Positions 1-11,708 of a stretch of 51,764 nucleotides of DNA are shown piece after piece. Position numbers and translations under genes: made by a program. Origin of the DNA: Lachnospiraceae bacterium (GTDB lineage Bacteria > Bacillota > Clostridia > Lachnospirales > Lachnospiraceae); contig JAPFDH010000009.1 in NCBI GenBank assembly GCA_026169045.1, forward strand, positions 1-51,764, written 5' to 3'. The first letter of the stretch is position 1. Every line of letters starts with the position of its first letter. The notes under the pieces were generated by a model. It searched no databases and had not been told where the DNA came from. It saw nothing but the letters and a program-made list of their open reading frames with translations.

Positions 1-111
1 CTTTTTCAGTTATCTAATGAAAATTTATTAGATATAGAAAAAGACACTATATTTCAAGTGCCATTCTCTTATACACCAGTATTCTGCAAGCAGGTAAACA
101 CAGGTTATTCC

Positions 112-267
112 TTAATATCCTTTTGTTTGGGAAACTCCGGTCTCCCATTTCGAAACTGCCTGATAAGTAACTCCCAGCATCCCGGCCAATTGTTCCTGTG
201 TCAAACCCGCTTCTTTTCTTAATTCAGCAATTCTATTTCCCAATTGATTTTCCATTTGTTTCTCCAT
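112..267 (-). pseudogene. Truncated XRE-family helix-turn-helix regulator
   Basis: A 51-residue reading frame starting at an ATG (265-267) preceded by a perfect AGGAGG site (274-279). Residues about 6-45 match the XRE/HTH_3 DNA-binding fold (LGNRIAELRKEAGLTQEQL, then VTYQAVSKWETG). The frame stops shortly after the recognition helix (GVSQTKGY), so the last HTH helix and any sensor or dimerisation domain are missing. Complete relatives usually continue with a second domain. I read it as a decayed or rearranged gene. A small stand-alone HTH protein remains possible. No clear promoter was found upstream. Confidence 0.6.
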
Positions 268-423
268 AAAAAACCTCCTTATTGCACTGCTTTCTATCAA
301 TTTATCTGTCTGCATGTAAATTCTTTATTGGACGCCCAGCAGATCTTTTTCTCTGCACCTTCAGTGTACGGAAAGACGGAAAAAATAGCAATCAAATATT
401 TGTTGAATTCTTTCTCCTTTATC

Positions 424-442
424 ACTCAACCAACAGTTGAGT
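424..442. promoter_or_regulatory. Perfect 7-bp inverted repeat, operator-like
   Basis: ACTCAAC, a 5-nt spacer, then GTTGAGT. The size and symmetry resemble operators of TetR-type dimers. It lies between the aspS terminator and the truncated XRE gene. No U-run follows on either strand, so it is not a terminator. Function is inferred only. Confidence 0.35.
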
Positions 443-465
443 GTATTATTTACGCGCAGACAACG

Positions 466-503
466 AAAAAAACGCAGAAGCACTCCTGTATGCCCCTGCG
501 TTT
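466..503 (-). terminator. Rho-independent terminator of hisS-aspS
   Basis: On the minus strand an AAACGCAG/CTGCGTTT stem with extra pairing inside the loop is followed by a T run. It starts about 40 nt after the aspS stop codon. Confidence 0.8.
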
Positions 504-544
504 CTCTTTATCTTCATGAAAACATTAACTCTGTCCCAATATTC

Positions 545-2341
545 TTATGCTTCTTCTTTTCCACTTTTTATAGCAATTTCCAGTTCATCCAGCTGCTTTT
601 CATCCACCACATTCGGTGCATCTGTCATCAGACAGGAAGCATCTTTTACTTTCGGGAATGCGATTACCTCACGAATGCTATCTTCCTGTGCCATAAGCAT
701 AATCAGACGATCCAGCCCGTATGCCAGACCTGCGTGAGGAGGAACACCATACTTGAATGCATTCAGAAGGAATCCAAAACGATCATATGCTTCTTCCTCC
801 GTAAATCCCAATGCTTCAAACATTTTTTCCTGTATGTCACTCTGGAAAATACGAACACTTCCTCCACCGATTTCCGTACCATTTAATGTAATATCATATG
901 CCTGTGCGCGCACACGGCCCGGATCGGTTGTCAGATACGGAATATCTTCTTCCACCGGCATGGTAAATGGATGGTGCATAGCCACATAACGATTTTCTTC
1001 CTCCGAGTACTCAAATAACGGGAAATCAGTAATCCATAAGAATTTGTATTCATCCTTCTTTAACAGACCCAACTGACCGGCAATTTCCAAACGAAGGGCA
1101 CCGAGTACATTCCACACAATCGTGTTTTTATCCGCTGCAAAAAGCAGTAAATCTCCCGGCTTTCCTTCCAAACGGCTCACGATCTGATCCAATTCTTCCG
1201 GCTTCATGAATTTGGCAAATGGAGACTTGTATGTGCCGTCTTCATTGATTACCAGATATGCCAGTCCCTTTGCGCCATAACCTTTTGCAAAATCTACCAG
1301 TGCGTCAATCTTTTTTCTTGGCATATGTCCCTGTCCGTTTGCGTTGATTCCACGTACCGAACCACCGTTTTCCAATGCACCTATAAATACACCAAATCCA
1401 CAATCCTTTACCAGATCCGATATATCTTTCAATTCCATTCCAAAGCGAATGTCCGGCTTATCTGATCCAAAACGATCCATAGCTTCCTGCCATGTCATCC
1501 GCTGAATCGGCAAAGGTACCTCCACGCCAATGGCATCCTTAAAGATTTTAGCCAGCAGCCGTTCATTTACATCCATTACATCATTAGCATCTACAAAAGA
1601 GAGCTCCATGTCAATCTGTGTGAATTCCGGCTGACGGTCTGCACGAAGGTCTTCATCTCTGAAACATTTTGCGATCTGAAAATAACGGTCATATCCGGAA
1701 CACATCAAAAGCTGTTTAAACAGCTGTGGTGATTGGGGAAGGGCATAAAAATTACCCGGATGTACACGGCTGGGCACCAGATAATCCCTGGCTCCTTCCG
1801 GCGTACTTTTCGTCAAAATCGGGGTTTCAATCTCTAAAAATCCTTCTTCTGCCAGGAAATTACGTGTACTGGTGCAGACTTTGCTTCTCAGCATCAGATT
1901 TCTTTGAAGGCTTGGTCTTCGCAAATCCAGATAACGATATTTCAAGCGCAGTTCATCCTTTGTTGTGATACCATCTTCAATTGGGAAAGGAGGTGTGAGA
2001 GCTTCGGATAATATGCGAAGCGCAGTCACCTTAATTTCAATATCTCCGGTCTTTAAGTTTTCATTGACTGCACCGGAACGTTTTACAACTTCACCCACAG
2101 CAGCGATAACAAATTCACTTCTTAACGTTCCTGCCTTTTCAAATCCTTCTTTTCCTATATTTATTTCATCAAACATTAACTGCAAAATACCACTTCTGTC
2201 CCGCAAGTCCACAAAAATCAAACTTCCCAAATTACGTCTTTTCTGTACCCAACCCATAACGGTAACGGTTTCTCCGATATTTTGACTGGACACCTCGGTA
2301 CAGCGATGTGTCCTCTTTAAACCTTTCATTGACTCTGCCAT
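545..2341 (-). CDS. aspS: Aspartyl-tRNA synthetase
   Basis: Class II aminoacyl-tRNA synthetase of 598 aa, the usual length for the bacterial type that carries a GAD insertion. It charges tRNA(Asp) (or tRNA(Asp/Asn) if non-discriminating). The N-terminal OB-fold anticodon-binding region (VTVMGWVQKRRNLGSLIFVDLRD) is followed by the class II core with motif 2 (FRDEDLRADRQPEFTQID) and motif 3 near the C-terminus (GLAYGLDRL). The ATG at 2341 has AGGAGT five bases upstream. It lies 53 bp after hisS and shares its promoter; a terminator follows. Whether the organism makes Asn-tRNA by transamidation cannot be judged here. Confidence 0.97.
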   Translation of the reverse strand: MAESMKGLKRTHRCTEVSSQNIGETVTVMGWVQKRRNLGSLIFVDLRDRSGILQLMFDEINIGKEGFEKAGTLRSEFVIAAVGEVVKRSGAVNENLKTGDIEIKVTALRILSEALTPPFPIEDGITTKDELRLKYRYLDLRRPSLQRNLMLRSKVCTSTRNFLAEEGFLEIETPILTKSTPEGARDYLVPSRVHPGNFYALPQSPQLFKQLLMCSGYDRYFQIAKCFRDEDLRADRQPEFTQIDMELSFVDANDVMDVNERLLAKIFKDAIGVEVPLPIQRMTWQEAMDRFGSDKPDIRFGMELKDISDLVKDCGFGVFIGALENGGSVRGINANGQGHMPRKKIDALVDFAKGYGAKGLAYLVINEDGTYKSPFAKFMKPEELDQIVSRLEGKPGDLLLFAADKNTIVWNVLGALRLEIAGQLGLLKKDEYKFLWITDFPLFEYSEEENRYVAMHHPFTMPVEEDIPYLTTDPGRVRAQAYDITLNGTEIGGGSVRIFQSDIQEKMFEALGFTEEEAYDRFGFLLNAFKYGVPPHAGLAYGLDRLIMLMAQEDSIREVIAFPKVKDASCLMTDAPNVVDEKQLDELEIAIKSGKEEA

Positions 2342-2394
2342 AATACACTCCTATTTTTTTCGTTTCGTATTGATACACGCATCCCTGCAAATTC

Positions 2395-3663
2395 TCAATT
2401 TTTCAAAGGATTTTTATAAAATTCCTTAAACTGGGTATATCCTTCTGCAGTAAGCTGCTCTTTCTGAAACTTTTTATTTTTGTTCATCATAGATACCAAC
2501 ACCTGTCCTCCGTTTTCACGGACACTCTGTGCTTCTTTTAATACCTCACAGAGACGTGCACTATCCATTCCCTTTTCAATCAGATAAGCTGTCTTTTCGC
2601 CTTTGAACGGCACTTCAAAATGCTGATCCAATAATATTGTAACAATCCGTTCAAAACCGATACTGAATCCGCAGGCACATGTCTGCATATTCGTAAATTT
2701 TCCAATCATTTCATCGTAGCGTCCGCCACCAGCTACAGAACTTCCAAACTGGGGCACCTCAATTTCAAAAATGGTACCGGTATAATAAGACATGCCGCGA
2801 ACCAGTGTAGGATCAAAAATCAGGGAAAAATCCACTTCAGAAGTCGTTTTTACACTATCGATAATCTCCTTCAGATTTTCTACAGCGCCATCTTCCACAA
2901 CACCTTCCAGAATATTTCCCAGGGCTGCCAAACCGCCATCTTCCTCTCCCTGTTTTAACAGGTCAAACAATCCCATATACTTCTCTACGGAATCTGCACA
3001 AAATCCAGCTTCCAACAGTTCTTCTTTTACACCTTCCTGACCGATCTTGTCCATCTTATCCAGAATGATAAATACTTCATCAAACTGTTCCGGTGCAAAT
3101 CCGCTGTATTGAGCCATCGCTTTTAAAATTCTTCTGTCATTGATATGAATTTTGAATCCCTTAAAATTCAGTTTCCCCAGAAGAGTCGTCGTCGCTAAAA
3201 TCAATTCTATTTCTGCCAGATTGGTCGGATCTCCTAAAATATCAATATCACACTGATAAAATTGTCTGAATCTTCCCTTTTGAGGCCGATCTGCTCTCCA
3301 GACAGGGCCAATCTGCAATGCCTTAAAGGGCTTTGGCAATGCACTGGCATTATTGGAATAAAAACGAGACAGCGGAACCGTTAAATCATAGCGCAGCCCA
3401 CTATCTGCCAGATCATTTTCACATTGTGCATGCTCCAGATCAAACTTCTCTCCGCGCTTCATAATTTTGAAAATCAGTTTTTCATTTTCTCCCCCCTGCT
3501 TATTGGATAAATTTCCAATATTTTCCACGCAAGGCGTCTCAATTGAAGTAAAACCAAATCCCTTATATGTCTCTTTAATAAGAGAAATCACATAATCTCG
3601 AATCTGCATTTCTGCAGGTAAAATATCTTTCATACCGGTAACCGGCTTTTTACTCATTGCCAT
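2395..3663 (-). CDS. hisS: Histidyl-tRNA synthetase
   Basis: Class II synthetase of 422 aa. It begins MAMSKKPVTGMKDILPAEMQ, typical of the HisS N-terminus. Motif 2 is around FRQFYQCDIDILG, the HisA-type signature is LVRGMSYYTGTIFE, and GGRYDEMIG follows. A longer frame extends upstream to 3750 but would start upstream of the promoter at 3698-3726, so it is rejected. The ATG at 3663 has AGGAAAGGA at good spacing; 3657 is an alternative. First gene of the hisS-aspS operon. No T-box fits in the short leader, unlike many Clostridia aminoacyl-tRNA synthetase genes. Confidence 0.96.
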   Translation of the reverse strand: MAMSKKPVTGMKDILPAEMQIRDYVISLIKETYKGFGFTSIETPCVENIGNLSNKQGGENEKLIFKIMKRGEKFDLEHAQCENDLADSGLRYDLTVPLSRFYSNNASALPKPFKALQIGPVWRADRPQKGRFRQFYQCDIDILGDPTNLAEIELILATTTLLGKLNFKGFKIHINDRRILKAMAQYSGFAPEQFDEVFIILDKMDKIGQEGVKEELLEAGFCADSVEKYMGLFDLLKQGEEDGGLAALGNILEGVVEDGAVENLKEIIDSVKTTSEVDFSLIFDPTLVRGMSYYTGTIFEIEVPQFGSSVAGGGRYDEMIGKFTNMQTCACGFSIGFERIVTILLDQHFEVPFKGEKTAYLIEKGMDSARLCEVLKEAQSVRENGGQVLVSMMNKNKKFQKEQLTAEGYTQFKEFYKNPLKN

Positions 3664-3697
3664 GGCAAACATTCCTTTCCTGTTGCATTCTTTGCAA

Positions 3698-3726
3698 AGT
3701 ATACCATTTTTTTTATCCCCATGCAA
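3698..3726 (-). promoter_or_regulatory. Sigma-A promoter of hisS-aspS
   Basis: -35 TTGCAT (3721-3726), 17-bp spacer, -10 TATACT (3698-3703). The predicted transcript starts near 3691, leaving a leader of about 28 nt. Confidence 0.85.
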
Positions 3727-3750
3727 GAGTGCAGAGAAGTTCTCTTCCAC

Positions 3751-3784
3751 AAAAAAGGAATCTAACCGCAGTTAAATTCCTTTT
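3751..3784 (-). terminator. Terminator after the P-type ATPase gene
   Basis: On the minus strand AAAAGGAAT pairs with ATTCCTTTT around a TAACTGCGGTTA loop that is itself self-complementary, followed by TTT. It lies just after the stop at 3802. Confidence 0.85.
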
Positions 3785-3801
3785 CTGAATCTCTTTTCGT
3801 T

Positions 3802-6405
3802 TTATTTTCTTTTTTCCAGTATTACTTTTATCAGCTGTATCAAAACAGTCGGGATAAACGCCAATACCACGATCGTTCCCATCTGACCTCCTGTAAGCGG
3901 GGATACAGAGAACAAACGCTCCAATATGGGAACAAATAGTACCAAAACCAACAATGCCACTCCGGCAAAAAATGCTCCCACACTATACCAATTCGTAGAT
4001 AGCTTCAAATAAAAAATGGAATGTTTGCTTCTGCAGTTAAATCCATGGAACAAACGGGCTAATGTCAATGTGGCAAATGCCATCGTACTGGCCACGGTTG
4101 ACCCTCCGGCAGAAAGTCCCATATGAAATGCAATCATGGTACATACCGCAATGAGTGCTCCCTGTAACAAAATAGACAGCATAAAGTCTTTTGTCAGAAT
4201 TCCTTCCTTAGGATCCCTTGGTTTTTCTCCCAACAAGTCTTTTTCCGGATTTTCCATACCGATTGCCAGCGCCGGAAGGGAATCTGTAAGTAAATTAATA
4301 AACAGAAGATGAACCGGCTGGAAAGGAACCGGAAGTGCCATCAATGATGTGTAAAGCACAGCCAGAATACCGGCCATATTTCCTGACAAAAGGAACTGAA
4401 TCGCATTTTTAATATTTCGATATACGTTACGTCCGTTTGCCACCGCTTTAATTATTGTAGCAAAATTATCATCCGTCAGAATCATAGAAGCAGCATCCTT
4501 GGAAACCTCAGTACCTGTAATTCCCATGGCCACACCGATATCTGCTTTTTTCAAGGCCGGTGCATCATTCACGCCATCTCCTGTCATCGATACAATATTT
4601 CCCTTTTTCTGCCATGCTTCTACAATACGAATCTTATTTTCCGGAGATACTCTCGCATAAACAGAGATATGTTCAATCTTATCATTCAACTCCTCGTCTG
4701 ACATAGCATCCAGTTCCACTCCGGTTACAGCCATATCGCCTTCTTCAAAAATACCAATCTGTTTTGCAATGGCTGTGGCTGTGATCTTATGATCTCCCGT
4801 AATCATAACCGGACGAATTCCTGCCCGTTTTGCATCTGCAACTGCTGCCTTCGACTCTTCTCTCGGCGGATCTACCATGGCTACCAATCCCAGGAAAATG
4901 AAATCGGTCTCGTTTTCCAAACATAACGAATCTTCTTCTCCGACTTCTTTATAACCAAATGCCAATACACGAAGTCCATTTTCTGAAAATTCCAGATTTT
5001 TCTTTAAAATTTCCTCTTTGTCTGCTTCAGTAATTGGACATACATTGTCGTCCTTTCGGATTCGCGTCGTACGATCCAAAAGAACGTCCAAAGCTCCTTT
5101 GGTCAGTACCGTGTTAATTCCATGGAGACGATATTTTGTACTCATCAGCTTTCTGTCTGAATCAAACGGAATTTCTTCCAGTCGTACCATCATTTCTCTT
5201 AAAAGGGTATCCTTTACGTTTGCCTTTCCTGCCATTTCCAAAAGGGCATACTCCGTAGGATCTCCAATTCCTTTTCCATTCACAATGGAAGAATCGTTTG
5301 TAAGAACCGCATCGTATAACAAATAGCGATGAAGCTGCCTTGTGATATCTAATTCTTCCGGATTTAATGTTTCCCCACCCACATATATTTTCTGAACTGT
5401 CATTTTATTCTGAGTCAGTGTTCCAGTTTTATCGGAGCAAATAACCGATACACATCCCAGACTTTCCACTGCCTTTAATTCTTTCATAATGGCATGCTCT
5501 CTCGCCATTTTCTGAGTTCCCATTGCCTGTACAATGGTAACAATGGAGCTAAGGGCTTCCGGAATTGCCGCAACAGCCAAAGCCACAGCAAACATCAGTG
5601 AATCTAAGATGGGCATTTCTCTGTAAATACTCAGAAGAAATACAACACCACAGATGATCATTATAATAAACGCCAATCGGCTGCTAAATTTATCCAAACT
5701 TTCCTGCAGCGGAGTTTTCTTTTCTTTTGTAGCATTCATCAGTGATGCGATCTTACCAATCTCTGTATCCATTCCTGTTCCTGTTACAATGACTTCCGCA
5801 CGGCCATATGTGACAAGACTGCTGGAATACACCATATTGGTCCGATCTGCCAACGGTACTTCGCCCTCAATGGTATCCTCCGTTTTATCCACATTCGTTG
5901 ATTCACCTGTTAATGAACTTTCATTCACCTGCAATGAATAATTATGAAGGATTCGTCCGTCCGCTGCCACCAAATCTCCGGCTTCCAGCAAAAGCAAATC
6001 CCCCGGCACCACTTCTTTAGAAGGAATCTCTATCTTTCTACCATCTCGAATGACTTTTGCATTGGGAGACGAAAGAGATTTTAAACTTTCCAATGATTTT
6101 TCTGCCTTTTTATTCTGCACCGTTCCCAATACGGCATTCAATATTAATACAGCAATAATTACGATGGTACTTTCCACATTCCCTGATACCATGGAAATTC
6201 CGGCGGCTATCAGCAGGATAATTACCATTAAATCACAGAATTGTTCTAAAAATACCTGAAGAGTAGTTTTCTTCTTCCCCTCTTTTAATGCATTGGGACC
6301 TTTTTCTTCCAAAAGTTGTTTCGCTTTTGCAGATGTCAGTCCGTCTTTTCCTGTTCCCATTTTTTCCTGTACCGACTCAGATTGCTGCTGGTACCATTCT
6401 TTCAT
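3802..6405 (-). CDS. P-type cation ATPase (annotated type: Ca2+; probably Mn2+ or Ca2+/Mn2+ exporter)
   Basis: P2-type ATPase of 867 aa. The N-terminal cation-ATPase domain is followed by the actuator loop (SLTGES), TM4 with AAIPEAL, the phosphorylation motif DKTGTLT, the KGA nucleotide-binding motif (LTKGALD), the hinge MTGDGVNDAP, and TM6 with NLLTDSLPALAIG. Homology alone would name it a PacL/SERCA-like Ca2+ pump. The upstream leader is a yybP-ykoY riboswitch, a class that senses Mn2+ and controls Mn2+ exporters and related P-type ATPases (for example L. lactis YoaB), so Mn2+ efflux is the better inference. The ATG at 6405 has AAAGGAG 8 nt upstream; the frame open to 6528 is not used. Single-gene unit with its own promoter and terminator. 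Confidence 0.9.
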   Translation of the reverse strand: MKEWYQQQSESVQEKMGTGKDGLTSAKAKQLLEEKGPNALKEGKKKTTLQVFLEQFCDLMVIILLIAAGISMVSGNVESTIVIIAVLILNAVLGTVQNKKAEKSLESLKSLSSPNAKVIRDGRKIEIPSKEVVPGDLLLLEAGDLVAADGRILHNYSLQVNESSLTGESTNVDKTEDTIEGEVPLADRTNMVYSSSLVTYGRAEVIVTGTGMDTEIGKIASLMNATKEKKTPLQESLDKFSSRLAFIIMIICGVVFLLSIYREMPILDSLMFAVALAVAAIPEALSSIVTIVQAMGTQKMAREHAIMKELKAVESLGCVSVICSDKTGTLTQNKMTVQKIYVGGETLNPEELDITRQLHRYLLYDAVLTNDSSIVNGKGIGDPTEYALLEMAGKANVKDTLLREMMVRLEEIPFDSDRKLMSTKYRLHGINTVLTKGALDVLLDRTTRIRKDDNVCPITEADKEEILKKNLEFSENGLRVLAFGYKEVGEEDSLCLENETDFIFLGLVAMVDPPREESKAAVADAKRAGIRPVMITGDHKITATAIAKQIGIFEEGDMAVTGVELDAMSDEELNDKIEHISVYARVSPENKIRIVEAWQKKGNIVSMTGDGVNDAPALKKADIGVAMGITGTEVSKDAASMILTDDNFATIIKAVANGRNVYRNIKNAIQFLLSGNMAGILAVLYTSLMALPVPFQPVHLLFINLLTDSLPALAIGMENPEKDLLGEKPRDPKEGILTKDFMLSILLQGALIAVCTMIAFHMGLSAGGSTVASTMAFATLTLARLFHGFNCRSKHSIFYLKLSTNWYSVGAFFAGVALLVLVLFVPILERLFSVSPLTGGQMGTIVVLAFIPTVLIQLIKVILEKRK

Positions 6406-6549
6406 AAGCTGTTCTCCTTTCCTTTCTCCCGCTTCATTCTTTTGTCTCGTCACATTGCTGATAAATCTTTTTCTGACCTGTAACACCATACAAAAATTTA
6501 ATTGATCGGTTTTTGTATCGAAACCCACAAATAAAATGTCCAGTGAAAC

Positions 6550-6616
6550 AAAAAAGACTTTTAATGTATCTATTCAAACAGATTCCATCCGTTCAAACAA
6601 ATACATTAAAAGTCTT
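6550..6616 (-). terminator. Riboswitch-controlled intrinsic terminator
   Basis: A perfect 15-bp stem (6602-6616 with 6554-6568) and a 33-nt loop are followed on the minus strand by a U run. The 5' arm contains the sequence that forms the 3' strand of aptamer helix P1, so the two structures exclude each other. The loop carries TGTTTGAA twice. Confidence 0.85.
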
Positions 6617-6696
6617 GTACCCGATCGCGGTATCCATTGCCAGACCGAAGCGGTCGCGAATGTTGACAATGAATCAAAACTACTCCCCTTTAATGG
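6604..6696 (-). promoter_or_regulatory. yybP-ykoY manganese riboswitch aptamer
   Basis: The leader holds the diagnostic AAAGGGGAGTAG (about 6680-6691), a long hairpin capped by GACCGCTTCGGTC, a second hairpin ACCGCGATCGGGT, and the closing ACAAGACTTTT. CATTAAAG pairs with TTTTAATG to close P1. This matches the class from memory of its consensus (for example the L. lactis element). Because P1 and the downstream terminator compete for 6604-6616, Mn2+ binding should favour read-through: an ON switch for an exporter. Confidence 0.85.
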
Positions 6697-6719
6697 AATA
6701 TATTCGTTTCATTGGGATC

Positions 6720-6748
6720 AGTATACGGGAAAAAAGGGTTTCTGTCAA
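6720..6748 (-). promoter_or_regulatory. Promoter of the Mn2+ riboswitch transcript
   Basis: Consensus -35 TTGACA (6743-6748), 17-bp spacer, -10 TATACT (6720-6725). It starts 11 bp after the atpC stop and overlaps the atp terminator hairpin. Confidence 0.88.
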
Positions 6749-6759
6749 CCCCTTTTTCC
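6728..6759 (-). terminator. Terminator of the ATP synthase operon
   Basis: GGAAAAAGGGGTT pairs with AACCCTTTTTTCC, starting inside the atpC stop codon. The loop contains the -35 TTGACA of the next promoter. The T run lies within the 3' arm rather than after it, so efficiency is uncertain. Confidence 0.6.
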
Positions 6760-7157
6760 TACTTCAAGACTTCCAAACGAGCCAATGCTCTTTTTAATGC
6801 CATGTCCGCTTGAAGGAGTGTCCGCTCATCTTCCCCTGTTTCCAGTTTTCTCTGCGCCCGAATTCTCGCTTCTTCCGCTCGATTTTTATTAATTTCCTCC
6901 GGCCACTCGGCAATTTCCGCAATAACAGAAACCTTTTCCGGAAGAATCTCGGCAAATCCCGTATGAAGTGCCGCTTTTTTTATCTGTTCTCCATTTCGTA
7001 TGGCCAATACACCAGGATCCAGAATCACAGTCATTGGTTCATGACCGGCATAAATACCGATCCGGCCTTCTCCTGTTTTCATTTCCACAAATTCGGCTTC
7101 TCCTTCAAAAAAAATCCTGTTGGGTGTCACCACCTGCAAATGAAATTTTTCCGGCAT
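6759..7157 (-). CDS. atpC: ATP synthase epsilon subunit
   Basis: 132 aa, the normal length. The N-terminal beta-sandwich (FHLQVVTPNRIFFEGEAEFV, then GRIGIYAGHEPM) and the C-terminal helical hairpin (NRAEEARIRAQRKLE, ALKRALARLEVL) are both present. It belongs to the central stalk of F1 and in bacteria inhibits ATP hydrolysis. Start at 7157 with AGGAGG upstream, 8 bp after atpD. Last gene of the atp operon. Confidence 0.95.
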   Translation of the reverse strand: MPEKFHLQVVTPNRIFFEGEAEFVEMKTGEGRIGIYAGHEPMTVILDPGVLAIRNGEQIKKAALHTGFAEILPEKVSVIAEIAEWPEEINKNRAEEARIRAQRKLETGEDERTLLQADMALKRALARLEVLK

Positions 7158-7165
7158 AAGCCCTC

Positions 7166-8617
<1,452 letters not shown>

Positions 8618-8693
8618 TCACATTTGAAATTTCAACACATATTTTTTCACAAATTTTTATATGTTTTCCATCTCCTGGCAGCTCATATACTTT

Positions 8694-9551
8694 CTACTGA
8701 ATTGCCTGCGCCCCCGCAATAATCTCTGTTAATTCCTGTGTGATAGTTCCCTGTCTTGCTCTGTTATATAAAAGTGCCAGTTCTTCTATCATCTCTTCTG
8801 CATTTCCTGTCGCAGCATCCATAGCAGCCATTCGAGCTCCGTTTTCACTGGCCAGACTTTCCAAAAGTGCTCCATAAATCAGGCTGGTCATATATTTCGG
8901 TATTACAGCATTTAATACCGTTTCCTCATCCGGCTCATAGTTCATAATCGCCTGCGCATCTGCAGGGATCTGTTCCCCGGACATATCTTCCACCGGAAGC
9001 AATCTTTTGACAGTCGGAATATGTGTAACGGTATTTTTAAAAGAAGTATAAAATAAATGGATTTCTCCCACCTGACCGTTTTTGTATTCCTTTAACAGTT
9101 TGGAGCCGATCTCCATTGCGTCCTTATATAACGGTTCATTGATAACCTCCGAATAATACTCCGCAATTTTATACCCCTGTCTCTCCAGCGCATCTCTTCC
9201 TTTTCTTCCGATGGCATATATCTCCACCTGATCTTTCGGCCAATTTTTCTGCATCACCAGTTTTACCAAATTGGAATTATATCCCCCTGCCAGACCACGA
9301 TTGGAAGTAATAACAATAGCAGCATGTTTTCCACCGTTTCCGCTCTTGAGGTAAGGATGGTCAATTCCCGGTGTTTTTGCCAGGATACTTCTTACCACAT
9401 TATAAACAAATTCCGAATATGGTTTTCCTTCCTCGGCCTTTCCTCTGGCCTTCTGCAGTTTTACAGTTGCTACCAGTTTCATAGCTTTTGTAATCTGCTG
9501 GGTGTTCGCAATACTATCCTTTCTCCGTTTGATTTCTCTCATTGAAGCCAT
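8694..9551 (-). CDS. atpG: ATP synthase gamma subunit
   Basis: 285 aa rotor shaft of F1. The N-terminal helix (MREIKRRKDSIANTQQITKAMKLVA) and the conserved C-terminal helix (NGARMAAMDAATGNAEEMI, LYNRARQGTITQELTEI) form the coiled-coil axle. The Rossmann-like middle domain starts with ITSNRGLAGGYN. Start at 9551 has AGGTGAT upstream and follows atpA by 8 bp. Confidence 0.96.
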   Translation of the reverse strand: MASMREIKRRKDSIANTQQITKAMKLVATVKLQKARGKAEEGKPYSEFVYNVVRSILAKTPGIDHPYLKSGNGGKHAAIVITSNRGLAGGYNSNLVKLVMQKNWPKDQVEIYAIGRKGRDALERQGYKIAEYYSEVINEPLYKDAMEIGSKLLKEYKNGQVGEIHLFYTSFKNTVTHIPTVKRLLPVEDMSGEQIPADAQAIMNYEPDEETVLNAVIPKYMTSLIYGALLESLASENGARMAAMDAATGNAEEMIEELALLYNRARQGTITQELTEIIAGAQAIQ

Positions 9552-9559
9552 ACGATCAC

Positions 9560-11116
<1,557 letters not shown>

Positions 11117-11141
11117 CTATCCGTTTCTTTTACTCCCGGGC

Positions 11142-11708
11142 TTACATTGATATCAACTGCTGTTTTAACCGTTCCAGCTTATGCTTTACACTGTTATCAG
11201 CCACCTTATCCCGGATTCGAATAACCAAACCGCCGATCAATGACGGATCGATTTGATAGTGAACTTCCAGCGTTTCATACGATGTCGTTTCTAAGATCTT
11301 TTTCTCTACGGCTTTTTTCTGATCAGCGGCCAGCTCCATAGGAGCGGCAACGAACACCACGCCTATGTGAAAGTACTCTTTTACATTGTCTGCGAAATAG
11401 GTAAGAATTTTATCCAGTATATCCTGTCTTTTCTTTTCCACAATTACTTTTAAAAAGCCCAGCATTTCTCTGGAAAGTTCACTTTTTTTCTTTTCTTTCT
11501 GTCCCGCTTCTCCAAACACCTGTTCCATTACATGGACTTTTTCTTCTGTAGCGATCCGCGGGTGGTTCAGAAACAATTTCAGTTCAGGATTCGCCTGAAA
11601 TATTTCCAAAAGCCATTCTGCCTCTTCCAATAATTGTTTCAGGATTTCTTTTTCTTTTCCTGTCTCCATTAAGGCATCTCCATAGACTGCTTCTATCAGC
11701 TTTGCCAT
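11142..11708 (-). CDS. atpH: ATP synthase delta subunit
   Basis: 188 aa peripheral-stalk subunit (OSCP homologue) linking b to the top of F1. The N-terminal helical bundle (LIEAVYGDALMETGKEKEI) and the C-terminal domain with DPSLIGGLVIRIRDKVADNSVKHKLERLK are diagnostic. Its start overlaps the end of atpF by 13 bp, suggesting translational coupling. Confidence 0.95.
   Translation of the reverse strand: MAKLIEAVYGDALMETGKEKEILKQLLEEAEWLLEIFQANPELKLFLNHPRIATEEKVHVMEQVFGEAGQKEKKKSELSREMLGFLKVIVEKKRQDILDKILTYFADNVKEYFHIGVVFVAAPMELAADQKKAVEKKILETTSYETLEVHYQIDPSLIGGLVIRIRDKVADNSVKHKLERLKQQLISM

Noticed and set aside
247-268. 22-bp similarity with 44461-44482, both encoding MEKQMEN
   Set aside because: Low-complexity A/T-rich match with no similarity on either side; probably chance, though a recombination scar cannot be fully excluded.
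449-465. 17-bp sequence repeated with one mismatch at 47494-47510 (CGTTGYCTGCGCGTAAA)
   Set aside because: With both strands of a 52-kb window compared, several 17-mers sharing 16 bases are expected by chance; no shared context beyond both lying near terminators.
3664-3750. T-box or 5' extension of hisS
   Set aside because: A consensus promoter at 3698-3726 leaves a leader of only about 28 nt, and no T-box sequence is present. The upstream in-frame start lies before the promoter.
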